From an uncultured Paracoccaceae bacterium (GTDB lineage: Bacteria > Pseudomonadota > Alphaproteobacteria > Rhodobacterales > Rhodobacteraceae): DNA of 64,000 nt. The stretch covers positions 131,501 to 195,500 of the forward strand of contig CANNCO010000003.1 of the NCBI GenBank assembly GCA_947503175.1, written 5' to 3'. Position 1 is the first letter of the stretch; every line of letters begins with the position of its first letter. Below, piece by piece: positions 9,111 to 18,811 of the stretch. Position numbers and translations under genes: made by a program. A model generated the notes under the pieces. That model was given only the letters and a program-made list of their open reading frames with translations, was not told the origin of the DNA and made no database searches.

Positions 9111-10489
9111 CCCTCGAATCACGTATCAACGACGAACTTGCCGCTTGGGACCGCGACTGCCTGTTCCATCCCACGACCCATACCGCCAACCATGCAAGGG
9201 GCGACACGCCCGGCCACATCATGACCGGCGGCGACGGTGTTTATATCATTGATCGTGAAGGAAACCGGCTTCTGGACGGGTTTGCGGCACTCTATTGCGT
9301 GAATGCCGGCTACGGACGCACCGAAATCGCCGATGCGATCAGCGAACAGGCGCATAAGCTCGCGTTTTTTCACTCGTTTGCAGGCAACGGAAATGAACCT
9401 GCGATCCGGCTTGCCAAAATGATTATGGATCGCGCGCCCGACCACATGGCCCGGGTCTATTTCGGTCTGTCCGGCTCAGACGCGAATGAGACCAACGTCA
9501 AGCTCGCGTGGCACTATCACATCCTGCGTGGCCAGCCGGAGCGGAAAAAAGTAATCAGCCGCTGGCGTGGCTATCACGGCTCGGGCCTTGTCTCTGGCTC
9601 GCTGACCGGCCTTGCGGGCTATCATGCACGCTTTCATCTTCCGCTGCCGGGCTTTCTTCATACAGAGACGCCGCACTATCTGCGACGCCCCGACGCCGAC
9701 ATGACCGAGGCTGATTACCTCGATCATCTTATTGCCGAGCTGGAGGCCATGATCCTGCGCGAGGGGCCAGATACGATCGCCGCCTTCATTGGCGAACCGA
9801 TCATGGGCACAGGTGGCATTATTCCGCCCCCTCCCGGGTACTGGGACCGGGTTCAAGAGGTCCTGGCCCGCTATGACATTCTGCTGATCGCCGATGAGGT
9901 CGTGACGGGTTTTGGCCGCATGGGCGAAATGTTCGGCTCAACCTATTACGGACTAAAGCCCGATTTCATGACAATCGCCAAGGGGCTAACGTCAGCCTAT
10001 GCGCCTCTGTCCGGCACCATCATGTCGAATCGTGTCTTTGACGTCTTGGCCAAGGGCACTGATGATAATGGGGTGCTGTGCCACGGCTGGACCTATTCGG
10101 CCCACCCGGTATCGGCAGCGGCGGGCATCGCCACGCTTGACCTGATTGATGATCTTGGACTTGTCGCCAATGCCGCGCGGAATGGCCCTTACCTAAGGGC
10201 CAGGCTGCAAGAGTTGGTTGGGGAGCACCCGAACGTGGCCGAGGTTCGCGGCGACGGCCTTTTGGCTGCGGTGGAACTCATGCAAGACCCCGCAAACCGC
10301 ACATTCTTTCCAACAATGAGCGTCGCCCCGAAGATCGCCGCGGCGATGCTCAAGCGTGGGGTGATTTCTCGCGCAATGCCTGAGGGGGATATCATGGGCT
10401 TTGCGCCACCGCTGTCGATCACACGGGATGAGATCGATGTCTTGGCAGGCGCGCTGAAGGACGCGATCCAAGAGGTTCTGGGATCGTGA
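9107..10489 (+). CDS. Class III PLP-dependent aminotransferase (omega-amino acid/polyamine type)
   Basis: A 460-residue fold-type I transaminase. It has the PLP-binding Asp in [13 protein letters not shown] (D263) and the Schiff-base Lys292 in [12 protein letters not shown]. Overall architecture resembles putrescine or beta-alanine:pyruvate aminotransferases, which remove a terminal amine and yield an aldehyde. The start at 9107 overlaps the SDR stop by 4 bases. A semialdehyde dehydrogenase two genes downstream could oxidise the product, consistent with an amine-to-semialdehyde-to-acid sequence. Confidence 0.9.
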   Translation: MTLESRINDELAAWDRDCLFHPTTHTANHARGDTPGHIMTGGDGVYIIDREGNRLLDGFAALYCVNAGYGRTEIADAISEQAHKLAFFHSFAGNGNEPAIRLAKMIMDRAPDHMARVYFGLSGSDANETNVKLAWHYHILRGQPERKKVISRWRGYHGSGLVSGSLTGLAGYHARFHLPLPGFLHTETPHYLRRPDADMTEADYLDHLIAELEAMILREGPDTIAAFIGEPIMGTGGIIPPPPGYWDRVQEVLARYDILLIADEVVTGFGRMGEMFGSTYYGLKPDFMTIAKGLTSAYAPLSGTIMSNRVFDVLAKGTDDNGVLCHGWTYSAHPVSAAAGIATLDLIDDLGLVANAARNGPYLRARLQELVGEHPNVAEVRGDGLLAAVELMQDPANRTFFPTMSVAPKIAAAMLKRGVISRAMPEGDIMGFAPPLSITRDEIDVLAGALKDAIQEVLGS

Positions 10490-11379
10490 ACCGAGATCGC
10501 CCTTGGGAAACACCCGAGACAGAATGGCGTGCCGATGTGAACCGCGTGCGCGCAGGCCGCCGTCTTGCCCCGTCGCAGTGGCCCGGTGGTGCGCGATGTG
10601 CACTGGCTCTTTCGTTTGATTGCGACCACGAAACATTCGAACTTGGTACGGGTCGCGCCGCTATCGGGCGCGTGGCCTGGGGCGAATTCGGTCGCCGCAC
10701 GGGCGTGCCGCGCGTTCTTGCCGTTCTGGATCGGCACGGCGTCAGGGCCAGTTTCTTCGTGCCCGCCGTGGCAGGGCTGATTGAACCAGATGCACTAGGG
10801 CCGATTGTCGAAGCAGGCCACGAAATCGGTATTCACGGCTGGATCCACGAAAACACATCCTTGCTCAGCCGCGACGTGGAACGCGAACTCATGCTCCGGT
10901 CTCGGGATGCCTTGCAAGAGATGACCGGGCAAAGCCCCGTCGGGCACCGGGCCGCGAACTGGGACTTGAGCGCCCACACGATCGATCTCGTCGCCGAGCT
11001 TGGCCTGGCCTATGACAGTTCGCTGATGGCGGATGACAGCTGTTATGAACTGCTTTCGGATAACAAGCCGACGGGCGTCGTCGAGATACCGGTCGACTGG
11101 GTGCGCGACGACGCGGCTTATCTCCTGTTCAACCGCGATCCGCCCACGCGCCCCTGGACACCGCCCGAAGCGGTCTTCGACATCTTCCGGCGCGAGTTTG
11201 ACGGGGCCTATGCCGAAGGCGGGGTGTGCCAGCTTGTCATGCACCCGTTCGTCATCGGCTACCGGTCGCGGATCTGGATCCTCGAACAACTGATCCAGCA
11301 CGCGCAATCCAAGGGCGACGTCTGGTTTCCCACGCATGCCGAACTGGCGGCTTGGGTCATGAATCCCACTGGCCATTGA
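10486..11379 (+). CDS. NodB/PuuE-type polysaccharide-deacetylase-fold hydrolase
   Basis: A 297-residue NodB-homology protein. Metal-binding elements are visible: SFDCDHET (Asp45, Asp47) and [12 protein letters not shown] (His117 and His121 in the HxxxH). The third motif is HRAANWD, not the RxPY of chitin deacetylases. No signal peptide is present, so it acts in the cytoplasm. This fits the PuuE/cyclic-amide branch, which opens or deacylates small molecules. In this operon it could open a lactam or imide, or remove an N-acyl group, before or after transamination. This is inference. Confidence 0.8.
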   Translation: MNRDRPWETPETEWRADVNRVRAGRRLAPSQWPGGARCALALSFDCDHETFELGTGRAAIGRVAWGEFGRRTGVPRVLAVLDRHGVRASFFVPAVAGLIEPDALGPIVEAGHEIGIHGWIHENTSLLSRDVERELMLRSRDALQEMTGQSPVGHRAANWDLSAHTIDLVAELGLAYDSSLMADDSCYELLSDNKPTGVVEIPVDWVRDDAAYLLFNRDPPTRPWTPPEAVFDIFRREFDGAYAEGGVCQLVMHPFVIGYRSRIWILEQLIQHAQSKGDVWFPTHAELAAWVMNPTGH

Positions 11380-11395
11380 TTTCAAGGACACCGCA

Positions 11396-12844
11396 ATGAC
11401 CGACTTCTCCCACCTCATTCGCAGCCAGAACCTGATCGATGGGGCATGGGTCGACGCCGATAACGGGCAAACCCTCGACGTGACAAACCCCGCAGATGGC
11501 TCTGTCATCGCAACCGTCCCAAACGCCGGTTCCGCAGAGACACGGCGCGCCATCGACGCGGCAGGCGCAGCTTTCGCCGATTATGCCGCCGGACCGCTTG
11601 GTGAACGCGTCGCGCGTATGCGCAAGCTGCATGATGCAATCATGGACAATCTCGAGCCCATGGCCGCCATGCTCACGGCCGAGCAGGGCAAACCACTCGC
11701 AGAGGCGCGGGCCGAGGTGGGATCATCGGCGGCCTATGTTCTCTGGTTCGCCGAGGAAGCGCGCCGCACGGATGGTGCCATCATCCCGGCCCCCTTGCCC
11801 GGGCGCAAACTGCTGACCACACGGCACCCCGTCGGCGTCGTTGCCGCGATCACACCATGGAACTTTCCGTCTTCGATGCTGGCACGAAAGCTTGGCCCGG
11901 CGCTGGCCGCGGGATGCACCACGATCGTAAAGCCGGCAACAGCAACGCCGCTTTCCGGCCTCGTCTGGGGGCACCTAGCCGAAGAATGCGACTTCCCCAA
12001 AGGCGCGGTGAACGTCCTGACCGGCAGCGCGCGTCACATTGGCGGAGAAATCACGTCCAATCCGAAGGTTGCCAAAATCACGTTCACGGGCTCAACAGAG
12101 ATCGGTAAACAGCTCTTGGCGCAGGCCGCGGGCACTGTCAAACGCATGTCCATGGAGCTTGGCGGCAACGCGCCGTTTATTGTCTTTGACGACGCCGATC
12201 TTGAAAGCGCGGTGGCCGGGGCCATCATCGCAAAGTTCCGCAATGCCGGACAAACCTGCATCTGCACCAACCGCCTTTATGTTCAATCCGGCATCTACGA
12301 CGCGTTTACAGAGGCGTTTTCGAAAGCGGTCGCGAACCTTCGTGTCGCGCCGGGGCAAGAGGACGGCGCCGAACAGGGCCCGATGATCGATGCACACGCA
12401 CTTTCCAAGATCGGCGCGCTGGTCGATGACGCGCGGGCGAAGGGCGGTGAGGTGGTTACCGGCGGGGCCCCGCACGACAGGGGTGGGTTGTTCTACCAGC
12501 CAACCGTCATCGCAAATGCCAACAAAGACATGCGCCTGACCACCGAAGAGATTTTCGGCCCGGTTGCCCCGATCTTCCGTTTCGATGACGAGGACGAGGC
12601 TATCGCCGCGGCAAACAACACCGAATACGGGCTTGCGTCCTATGCCTATACCAGCGACCTGGGGCGCGCGTTCCGCCTGCAAGACCGTCTGCAATACGGG
12701 CTGATCGGGATCAACGAGGTTTTGATCGTATCCCCCGAAATTCCCTTTGGCGGGCTCAAGGAAAGCGGTCTCGGCAAGGAAGGGTCTTGGCAAGGGATCG
12801 ATGATTATCTTGATACCAAGTTCACTTGCATCGGCGGCCTTTAG
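11396..12844 (+). CDS. gabD: NAD(P)-dependent succinate-semialdehyde-type dehydrogenase
   Basis: A 482-residue aldehyde dehydrogenase. It has PWNFP at 154-158, general-base Glu254 in MELGGNAP, nucleophile Cys288 in GQTCIC and EIFGP near residue 390. The GQTCICTNR region with a second cysteine at 290 is typical of GabD-type succinate-semialdehyde dehydrogenases, although alpha-ketoglutarate-semialdehyde enzymes are close relatives. As the last gene of the ten-gene operon, it would feed succinate or 2-oxoglutarate to the TCA cycle. Confidence 0.85.
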   Translation: MTDFSHLIRSQNLIDGAWVDADNGQTLDVTNPADGSVIATVPNAGSAETRRAIDAAGAAFADYAAGPLGERVARMRKLHDAIMDNLEPMAAMLTAEQGKPLAEARAEVGSSAAYVLWFAEEARRTDGAIIPAPLPGRKLLTTRHPVGVVAAITPWNFPSSMLARKLGPALAAGCTTIVKPATATPLSGLVWGHLAEECDFPKGAVNVLTGSARHIGGEITSNPKVAKITFTGSTEIGKQLLAQAAGTVKRMSMELGGNAPFIVFDDADLESAVAGAIIAKFRNAGQTCICTNRLYVQSGIYDAFTEAFSKAVANLRVAPGQEDGAEQGPMIDAHALSKIGALVDDARAKGGEVVTGGAPHDRGGLFYQPTVIANANKDMRLTTEEIFGPVAPIFRFDDEDEAIAAANNTEYGLASYAYTSDLGRAFRLQDRLQYGLIGINEVLIVSPEIPFGGLKESGLGKEGSWQGIDDYLDTKFTCIGGL

Positions 12845-12852
12845 CGCAGCGG

Positions 12853-13506
12853 TTACGCCAGTTCTGAAATAATCTCGTCTGTGGTAACCTGACGGCAATA
12901 CCCCTTTATTGCATTGATTGACGCGGCCTGTCGTGCCTCTGAAAACGTCATGCAAGCATCGGTGACCTGCGTGACCAGATACCCCAGATCGCAGGCGTCG
13001 CGAATGGCGCTTTCAACGCATTGATCCGTCAGAACGCCCGATAAGATAAGCTGCTGCACCCCGAGATTGCGCAGCACATAGTCAATATGGGTCGAAACAA
13101 AAACACTCGAGGATGACTTTGGAAATACGATCTCATCTTCGTCCGGCGCGATGGCATCAATGACTTTCCCGTCCCATGATCCTTTCGGGATATTGAACCC
13201 GGTAATCTTGTAGTCGAGGCTTCTGTCGCGCCCGTCCAGTGTCAGGCTTTCGATGGTCGTGTACATCACTTCAACACCTGCGGTGCGGCAGGCGGACTGC
13301 AATGCCTGCATCCTGGGTGCCACGTCCTGATCGAAGGTCTCTAGAAACGGGTCCATTTTCTCTTGCCTTTCAACCGGTTCCATCATCGCCCATTCCGCAC
13401 CATCGCGGTGACAGGAAAAGTTTTGAACATCGATAAAGAGCAGTGCCGCCCTTTCCGGGACAATCGGCACATCGCGGGTCGTGGTCGAAAGAAAGATATC
13501 TGTCAT
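12853..13506 (-). CDS. Isochorismatase-like cysteine hydrolase (amidase)
   Basis: A 217-residue cysteine hydrolase with an intact triad: Asp26 in LLFIDVQN, Lys130 in FPKSSSSVF and Cys163 in LTDQCVES. Family members cut small amides (nicotinamide, N-carbamoylsarcosine, maleamate, peroxyureidoacrylate). It overlaps the N-formylglutamate-amidohydrolase-like gene by 4 bases, forming a two-gene minus-strand unit convergent with the operon ending at 12844. It is plausibly an amidohydrolase step of the same pathway. Confidence 0.87.
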   Translation of the reverse strand: MTDIFLSTTTRDVPIVPERAALLFIDVQNFSCHRDGAEWAMMEPVERQEKMDPFLETFDQDVAPRMQALQSACRTAGVEVMYTTIESLTLDGRDRSLDYKITGFNIPKGSWDGKVIDAIAPDEDEIVFPKSSSSVFVSTHIDYVLRNLGVQQLILSGVLTDQCVESAIRDACDLGYLVTQVTDACMTFSEARQAASINAIKGYCRQVTTDEIISELA

Positions 13507-14279
13507 GCAGTTTCCAGCGTCTTGCAGGCAGCGCTCAGACGATCCGCCATTTCGTTGATCGCGGCCACATTCCCAAGAAGATCGTTTCGCACTTCGATCA
13601 GCACGTGAGGAAGCTCCCGCGGCTCGGCATGCACGGGTATCGTGTAGTCCGATGTATCTTCGATCTCATAGGGCTCGTTGATGCCCAGTGGCCCAAATCG
13701 CTCCAAACCCGACAAGTGCCGCGTCAATGCATCCAAAAGGGCATTCGGCCTTCGCGACAAAAGTCCCACTGGCCATGGCCGAACCGCGGCGTCCGAGCGG
13801 CGCTTGGGATCATAGGTATGCACGGCAATCAATCGGCGCGTGCCAGCATTCAAGGTACGTGCGACCGCTGCGTGAAAGGGCATATGTATCTCATCCCAGC
13901 GCCTTTGGCGGTCTTCGGCGTTGGTTCTGTTGCGTGGCACAACAACCCCGTCGCTTGTCTCGGGCACAAGGTCCGGCGCGCCCCGGGGCCGATTGCAATC
14001 AATGACAAGGCGGCTGTAGCGCTGTGCAATCACCGACGCATCAAGCTGCTCTGCAAGTTTTCGGGCAAGATCCAGCGCCCCGGGATCCCAGCCGATATGG
14101 CGGTCAATTTCACCGGGCGGCAGATCAAGATCGCCAAGTGCCGCCGGAACGGCGCGCCCGGCATGTTCCACCGTCAAAAGCCAATCGCCACCTCCTTGGC
14201 TGACGTCCACCGGATCAGGGTCAGTATCGGACAACAGACGCGCGGCCAAAACTCCCCCCTTTGAACAATCGTAAGGCAT
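13503..14279 (-). CDS. N-formylglutamate amidohydrolase family protein
   Basis: A 258-residue FGase-fold metal hydrolase. TVEHAGRAVP supplies the usual Glu-His metal-binding pattern, and VIDCNRPRG is the substrate-anchoring motif. The ATG at 14279 is preferred: it gives family length and leaves the promoter of the divergent GS-like gene free, although a start at 14315 is possible. The family hydrolyses N-formyl-L-glutamate in histidine breakdown, but no hut genes are nearby. Pairing with a GS-like ligase and an amidase suggests a gamma-glutamyl- or N-acyl-amine substrate. Confidence 0.83.
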   Translation of the reverse strand: MPYDCSKGGVLAARLLSDTDPDPVDVSQGGGDWLLTVEHAGRAVPAALGDLDLPPGEIDRHIGWDPGALDLARKLAEQLDASVIAQRYSRLVIDCNRPRGAPDLVPETSDGVVVPRNRTNAEDRQRRWDEIHMPFHAAVARTLNAGTRRLIAVHTYDPKRRSDAAVRPWPVGLLSRRPNALLDALTRHLSGLERFGPLGINEPYEIEDTSDYTIPVHAEPRELPHVLIEVRNDLLGNVAAINEMADRLSAACKTLETA

Positions 14280-14334
14280 TGCCAACGCGACGAGTTTTCC
14301 ACACGATACGTCCATGGCGCAAGAGGAGGAAACG

Positions 14335-15636
14335 ATGGCCGCAGCTCTTACCATGGCATGTACCAGCGATCTCTCCGGACTTGTCCGCGGTAAGGGTTTT
14401 GCATCGTCGGATCTCGAGAAAAAGTTGGCGAACGGTATCGGCTGGACCCCGACAAATGCGCAGATCACCTGTTTCGACACAATTGCAGAGTCTCCCTATG
14501 GCGCCTTGGGCGATCTGGTTCTGCATCCCGATCCCGAAACGTTGGCCCAGTGCAGTCTGCCCGAGGAAAGAAAGATGGCATTTCTTCTGAGCGACATCAC
14601 CGAGCTTGATGGCACACCTTGGGAATGCTGTACGCGGAGCATTCTGAAACGCACGATAAACCGATTTACCGAGGTCAGCGGACTTGAACTGCGCACAACC
14701 TTCGAGCATGAATTCATGCTTCCGGGCGGCCCGGAAACACGCGGGTTCACCCTGCAAGGCTTCAACGCCGCACAACCTTTCGCAGAGGCGTTGCTGACAG
14801 CCCTCGGCGGGGCCGGGATCGCGCCCGACAGCTTCTTGCGGGAATACGGCCCCGACCAGTACGAAGTTACCCTTCCGCCAAAACCCGCGCTTCGGGCCGC
14901 GGATGAAGCAACCGCCCTGCGCGAGATCACGCGCGCCACGGCCACGGCCATGGGCCTTGCAGCAACCTTTTCACCGCTGATTGGGCCCGATGTCGTGGGT
15001 AATGGCGTCCATATCCACATCAGCCTTTGGACGCCGGACGGGAAACCGGTAACCCACGCGCCTCAGGCCCAGGATATGCTCTCTGAACCGGCATCCGCTT
15101 TCATCGCCGGGATTCTGCGACACTTGAATGCGGTGTCCGCCCTGACCGCGCCATCGGCCGTCTCGGCCTTACGTCTCGTGCCGCACAAATGGAGCGCGGC
15201 TTACAACAACCTTGGGGCCCAAGATCGCGAAGCGGCCATTCGCATTTGTCCGCTCAGCGCAAAGGAAGCCGACGGACAAGCCCGGCAGTTCAATTTCGAA
15301 TTCAGAGCTGCAGACGCGGCCGCAAGCCCATATCTGGCCCTGGCGGCACTTGTGGCCGCCGGAACCATCGGCATTGAGGAAGGCTTGCGTGCGGCACCCG
15401 CCACGCAAGAAGACATCTCGCTTTTCGGCGAAGATGAGCTTGCGGAACGTGGGCTCAGGCGCCTGCCGGACAGCTTACCTGCCCAGTTGGATGCGTTTGG
15501 CGCCGACAGTACATTGCAGTCACAATTTCCAGAACGCCTACCGGACATCTACATCGCCCATAAAACTGGCGAGTGGGTCCATTTGTCCGACATGAATGAT
15601 GCTGAACGTTTCGCCAAATATCGATCCACATATTGA
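14335..15636 (+). CDS. Glutamine-synthetase family ligase (PuuA/GMAS-like)
   Basis: A 433-residue GS-fold enzyme. I place the start at 14335 because a perfect AGGAGG lies 6 bases upstream. It has metal-binding ExE at Glu124/Glu126 (TTFEHEF), GNGVHIHIS with the catalytic-site His, and PHKWSAAYNN in the nucleotide/ammonium region. The length and divergence match gamma-glutamyl-amine ligases (gamma-glutamylputrescine, -methylamide, -ethanolamide), not assimilatory GlnA. It precedes a polyamine-type ABC importer by 72 bases, so an imported amine is the likely co-substrate. Confidence 0.85.
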   Translation: MAAALTMACTSDLSGLVRGKGFASSDLEKKLANGIGWTPTNAQITCFDTIAESPYGALGDLVLHPDPETLAQCSLPEERKMAFLLSDITELDGTPWECCTRSILKRTINRFTEVSGLELRTTFEHEFMLPGGPETRGFTLQGFNAAQPFAEALLTALGGAGIAPDSFLREYGPDQYEVTLPPKPALRAADEATALREITRATATAMGLAATFSPLIGPDVVGNGVHIHISLWTPDGKPVTHAPQAQDMLSEPASAFIAGILRHLNAVSALTAPSAVSALRLVPHKWSAAYNNLGAQDREAAIRICPLSAKEADGQARQFNFEFRAADAAASPYLALAALVAAGTIGIEEGLRAAPATQEDISLFGEDELAERGLRRLPDSLPAQLDAFGADSTLQSQFPERLPDIYIAHKTGEWVHLSDMNDAERFAKYRSTY

Positions 15637-15658
15637 CTCAAGAAGCCGAGACGCGAGA

Positions 15659-15693
15659 CTGCGCTATGCGAATATTTGTTCGCAGTCCGAACA
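15659..15693 (-). promoter_or_regulatory. Candidate IclR operator, site ii
   Basis: On the minus strand TATTCGCATAGCGCAG begins at 15674, matching site i at 14 of 16 positions, and TGTTCGG begins 19 bp upstream, at 15693. On the plus strand two perfect inverted repeats overlap here: TGCGAA/TTCGCA (6-bp spacer) and TGTTCG/CGAACA (5-bp spacer). The site ends one base before the GGGAG of the potD-like gene, a position suited to repression. Confidence 0.6.
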
Positions 15694-15708
15694 GGGAGAC
15701 AAGTTTCG

Positions 15709-16905
15709 ATGAATAAAGACCGTGCACTCAAATCGTTGGCGTCCAGCAATCCGCTGAACCGCCCAATGCAGCATTCCTCTCATCGCCGGAAGTTTCTAAA
15801 AACCGTTGCCGCGGGGATGGCCGCCGCAGCACTACCCACCGGTCTGGCCGCTCAGTCGAACCGCCCCTTGTCCCTTCTGACATGGGATGCCTACGCCGAC
15901 CCAAATCTGCTGGCGCTTTGGAAAGACCAAACGGGCGTTGATGTTCGTTATGAAATCCACATCTCTGATCCAAGTTCCGTGAACCGGCTGCGCGCTGGCG
16001 AAACATCGGTTTGGGATTTCATCAACGTCAACAACCCATGGGCCCGCAACATCATGTGGCCCGCCGGTCTGATCAAAGATCTGCCACGCGACCGCTTTGA
16101 ACCGCTTTACGCGGACATGAAGCCCAAGTTCCAGATGCCCTACAAATGGGCCATGAGCGAGGATGAAGAGCATCTTCTGGGCATCGTCCAGCGCTATGAA
16201 ACATTTGATTTCGTCATCAATCCCGACGTCATCTCCCCGGCACTTGCGCAGGACGAAGGCTGGGATCTGTTCAATAACCCCGACTTTGCCGGGCGCTATG
16301 GCATTCTTGCCTATGAAGACTGGAACGTTATGGACATCTGCATGGGCGCGGGCGTTCATCCGTTCCGGGAAAAATCCGACGAAGACGTGGCCAAGTTTGA
16401 AGAAACCTGCAAACGCTGGATCGAGAACGCGTCCTTTATCACGACCGACTTTGTGCAGTTGAACCTTGCAATCCTGAATGGCGAGATCGACCTCTACTTC
16501 ACCGGCGGCACCTATACGACCGCAGCCGCACGGCTCGAGGGCGTCACCGAGCTTTACGCCATAACGCCCAACAGCGGCCCTGCCGATGGCAAGGGTGGGA
16601 TCAACTGGATCGAGCTTAACTCAGCCGTGAACAATCCCGACTTCCAGGAGTCCGCCTTTGACTGGCTCGAGTTCATTACAACCGTGGACGCTGCCGAACT
16701 CGTGGCGCGCGGGAACGGTAACCTGCAACCTGTCAGTCAGATGTCAAACCCAGACTTGATGGCCCGGTTCTCCACCGATGAGTTGGCGGCAATCCAGTGG
16801 GACGAGTTCGACCAGCGCATCGCCAATGCTGTCGAGTTCGATATCGTGCCGGACTATGATCGTCTCTATGACATCTATTCGGCCGCAATGCGCGATCGAG
16901 GCTAA
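15709..16905 (+). CDS. Spermidine/putrescine-type ABC substrate-binding protein (PotD-like)
   Basis: A 398-residue periplasmic binding protein. The leader carries a twin-arginine-type HRRKFLKTVAAG and a hydrophobic run ending ALPTGLAAQ, consistent with Tat export. The mature region begins LSLLTWDAYADP, like PotD/PotF and related amino-compound binders. The ATG at 15709 follows GGGAGACAAG. It opens the PotDABC-type operon after the GS-like ligase. A polyamine or other cationic amine is the likely ligand, but binding residues cannot be assigned confidently. Confidence 0.88.
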   Translation: MNKDRALKSLASSNPLNRPMQHSSHRRKFLKTVAAGMAAAALPTGLAAQSNRPLSLLTWDAYADPNLLALWKDQTGVDVRYEIHISDPSSVNRLRAGETSVWDFINVNNPWARNIMWPAGLIKDLPRDRFEPLYADMKPKFQMPYKWAMSEDEEHLLGIVQRYETFDFVINPDVISPALAQDEGWDLFNNPDFAGRYGILAYEDWNVMDICMGAGVHPFREKSDEDVAKFEETCKRWIENASFITTDFVQLNLAILNGEIDLYFTGGTYTTAAARLEGVTELYAITPNSGPADGKGGINWIELNSAVNNPDFQESAFDWLEFITTVDAAELVARGNGNLQPVSQMSNPDLMARFSTDELAAIQWDEFDQRIANAVEFDIVPDYDRLYDIYSAAMRDRG

Positions 16906-16907
16906 GC

Positions 16908-17966
16908 GTGTTGCACGACACCACGCACATAACGGACCGGCCGGTGATCTTGTCACTGGCCGGTTTGTCAAAGACCTTTGGCACGTTGAAAGCCGTCGAT
17001 GACATTTCCCTCTCCATCCCCGAAGGGGAGTTCCTGACCATCGTCGGCCCATCCGGAAGCGGCAAGTCCACCTTGGTACGCATTCTTGCAGGTCTCGAAG
17101 CCCCCACCAGCGGCGATCTGTTCCTGCGCGACACACAAATCACGCAAAGCCCGGCGAACAAACGCCCAACCGCAATGGTCTTTCAATCCCTTGCCCTTTT
17201 TGATCATCGCACCGTCGGTCAGAACATCGAATTCGCAATGAAAATGAAGGGGGTGCCCGCCGCCGATCGCCGAAACCGCGCGCTGGAACTGCTCCAGCTG
17301 GTCCGATTGCCCGAGGATTACTACAGCCGCCCGGTCACGCAATGCTCTGGCGGGGAACGCCAGCGCGTTGCGCTGGCGCGCGCCTTCGCGTCCGATCCCG
17401 AAATCCTGTTCTTCGACGAACCGCTATCTGCCATCGACTATCGTCTGCGCAAGACACTCGAGGTCGAACTCAAAGAGCTTCACCAGCGCACAGGCCGCAC
17501 ATTCGTCTACATCACACACAGCCTGGAGGAGGCTATGGTGATGTCCGACCGGATCGCGATCATGCAAAGCGGGCGGATCGTGCAAACCGGCACACCCGCT
17601 GAAATCTATAGCGCGCCCGTGAACCGCTTTGTTGCGTCCTTCATGGGCGAGGTGAATATCCTGACTCTCGAAAAAGATACCGGCGGCAAGCAGGTGTTCT
17701 CGGAAATCGGTCAACCTGTTCAGGCCGCGCGTGGGGCCTATGCGATGATCCGACCCGAGGCGCTTGAACTGGGACCGGGCGAAATCACCACTCAGCTAAC
17801 TGTCACCCAAAGATTGATGCTTGGGTCGCGGACACAGGTACATCTTGTGTCCGAGCTTGGCGCAACGCTCATCTCCGAATTGCCGGGCACTGCGCCAGAG
17901 CTGGACATTGGCACGACACATCCATTCTCGTTTTCCACAGAAGACATCGCCTGGATGGACGAATGA
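16908..17966 (+). CDS. Polyamine-type ABC transporter ATPase (PotA-like)
   Basis: A 352-residue ATPase read from a GTG two bases after the binding-protein stop. It has Walker A GPSGSGKST, Q-loop VFQSLALFDH, Walker B ILFFDEPLSAID and switch ITHS, followed by a TOBE-like C-terminal domain. The signature reads QCSGGERQR where LSGGQxQR is usual; the glycines and arginine that matter are retained. It overlaps the PotB-like permease gene by 4 bases. Confidence 0.9.
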   Translation: MLHDTTHITDRPVILSLAGLSKTFGTLKAVDDISLSIPEGEFLTIVGPSGSGKSTLVRILAGLEAPTSGDLFLRDTQITQSPANKRPTAMVFQSLALFDHRTVGQNIEFAMKMKGVPAADRRNRALELLQLVRLPEDYYSRPVTQCSGGERQRVALARAFASDPEILFFDEPLSAIDYRLRKTLEVELKELHQRTGRTFVYITHSLEEAMVMSDRIAIMQSGRIVQTGTPAEIYSAPVNRFVASFMGEVNILTLEKDTGGKQVFSEIGQPVQAARGAYAMIRPEALELGPGEITTQLTVTQRLMLGSRTQVHLVSELGATLISELPGTAPELDIGTTHPFSFSTEDIAWMDE

Positions 17967-18811
17967 GCCAGCGCTCGTCCCCCGGGCCGTGGTTTGCAGC
18001 ACCCGTCGCCATCTTTATGCTTGTTTGCTTTGCCGCGCCGATCTTCATCGTGGCGTGGTACAGTCTGATGCCAAGCCGTACCTTCGGCCTGACAGGTGAT
18101 CTGACGCTGGAAAACTATCGGTCTGCGGTGACGGATGGGTATACGCGGCCATTGATGTGGTCGCTGATCGGTGCCGCCACAACAACATTGGCGACGGCCA
18201 TTCTTGCATGGCCAACTGCGGTAATCCTGCATCGGTATGCCGGGCGGTGGGCGGCTGTCGCGTCCGCACTGATCGCATTGCCGATCTTTATCTCCGAAAG
18301 TGTGCGGCTGTTCGGCATGTCGGTTTTCATGATGCCCCGGGGCGGCATTCTTGCCGGAACGATGAACGCAGTCTTCGACATTCAGATCGGATCAATCCTT
18401 AACACCTGGTCCGCAGCCCAGATCGGCATGATCTATATCCATTTGCCCTTCATGCTGTTCCCGCTTCTTCTTGGGGTCAGCCTGATCCCGGCCGACCGGA
18501 TCGAGGCTGCGCGCGATCTTGGCGCGACCCGCTGGCAGACCTTTCGGGAAGTTGAACTGCCCTTGGCCGCGCCGGGTCTTTTGATCGGAATGTTATTGAC
18601 CTTTGTTCTGTGTCTTGGCGCAAATGCCGAGGCCGCGATCCTTGGCGGACGCGCAGTAACGGTCATTACCGCCGCAATTGAACAGCGGTTCAATTACGCA
18701 CAAGACTGGCCGATGGGCGCTGCGCTGACCGTAATCGTCATTCTGGTCACGGCGCTTATCGTGCTTCCGGTCCTGTCACGGCTTGACCTAAACAGGCTGA
18801 CCCGCCGATGA
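17963..18811 (+). CDS. Polyamine-type ABC permease (PotB-like)
   Basis: A 282-residue inner-membrane permease with about six hydrophobic helices and the EAA docking loop EAARDLGATRWQTFREVELP near residue 180. It is translationally coupled on both sides (ATGA overlaps). Together with the PotC-like protein it would form the channel of the importer headed by the gene at 15709. Confidence 0.9.
   Translation: MSQRSSPGPWFAAPVAIFMLVCFAAPIFIVAWYSLMPSRTFGLTGDLTLENYRSAVTDGYTRPLMWSLIGAATTTLATAILAWPTAVILHRYAGRWAAVASALIALPIFISESVRLFGMSVFMMPRGGILAGTMNAVFDIQIGSILNTWSAAQIGMIYIHLPFMLFPLLLGVSLIPADRIEAARDLGATRWQTFREVELPLAAPGLLIGMLLTFVLCLGANAEAAILGGRAVTVITAAIEQRFNYAQDWPMGAALTVIVILVTALIVLPVLSRLDLNRLTRR

Noticed and set aside
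13443-14264. A 273-codon plus-strand open frame
   Set aside because: It is antisense to the isochorismatase/FGase pair and has no recognisable motif.
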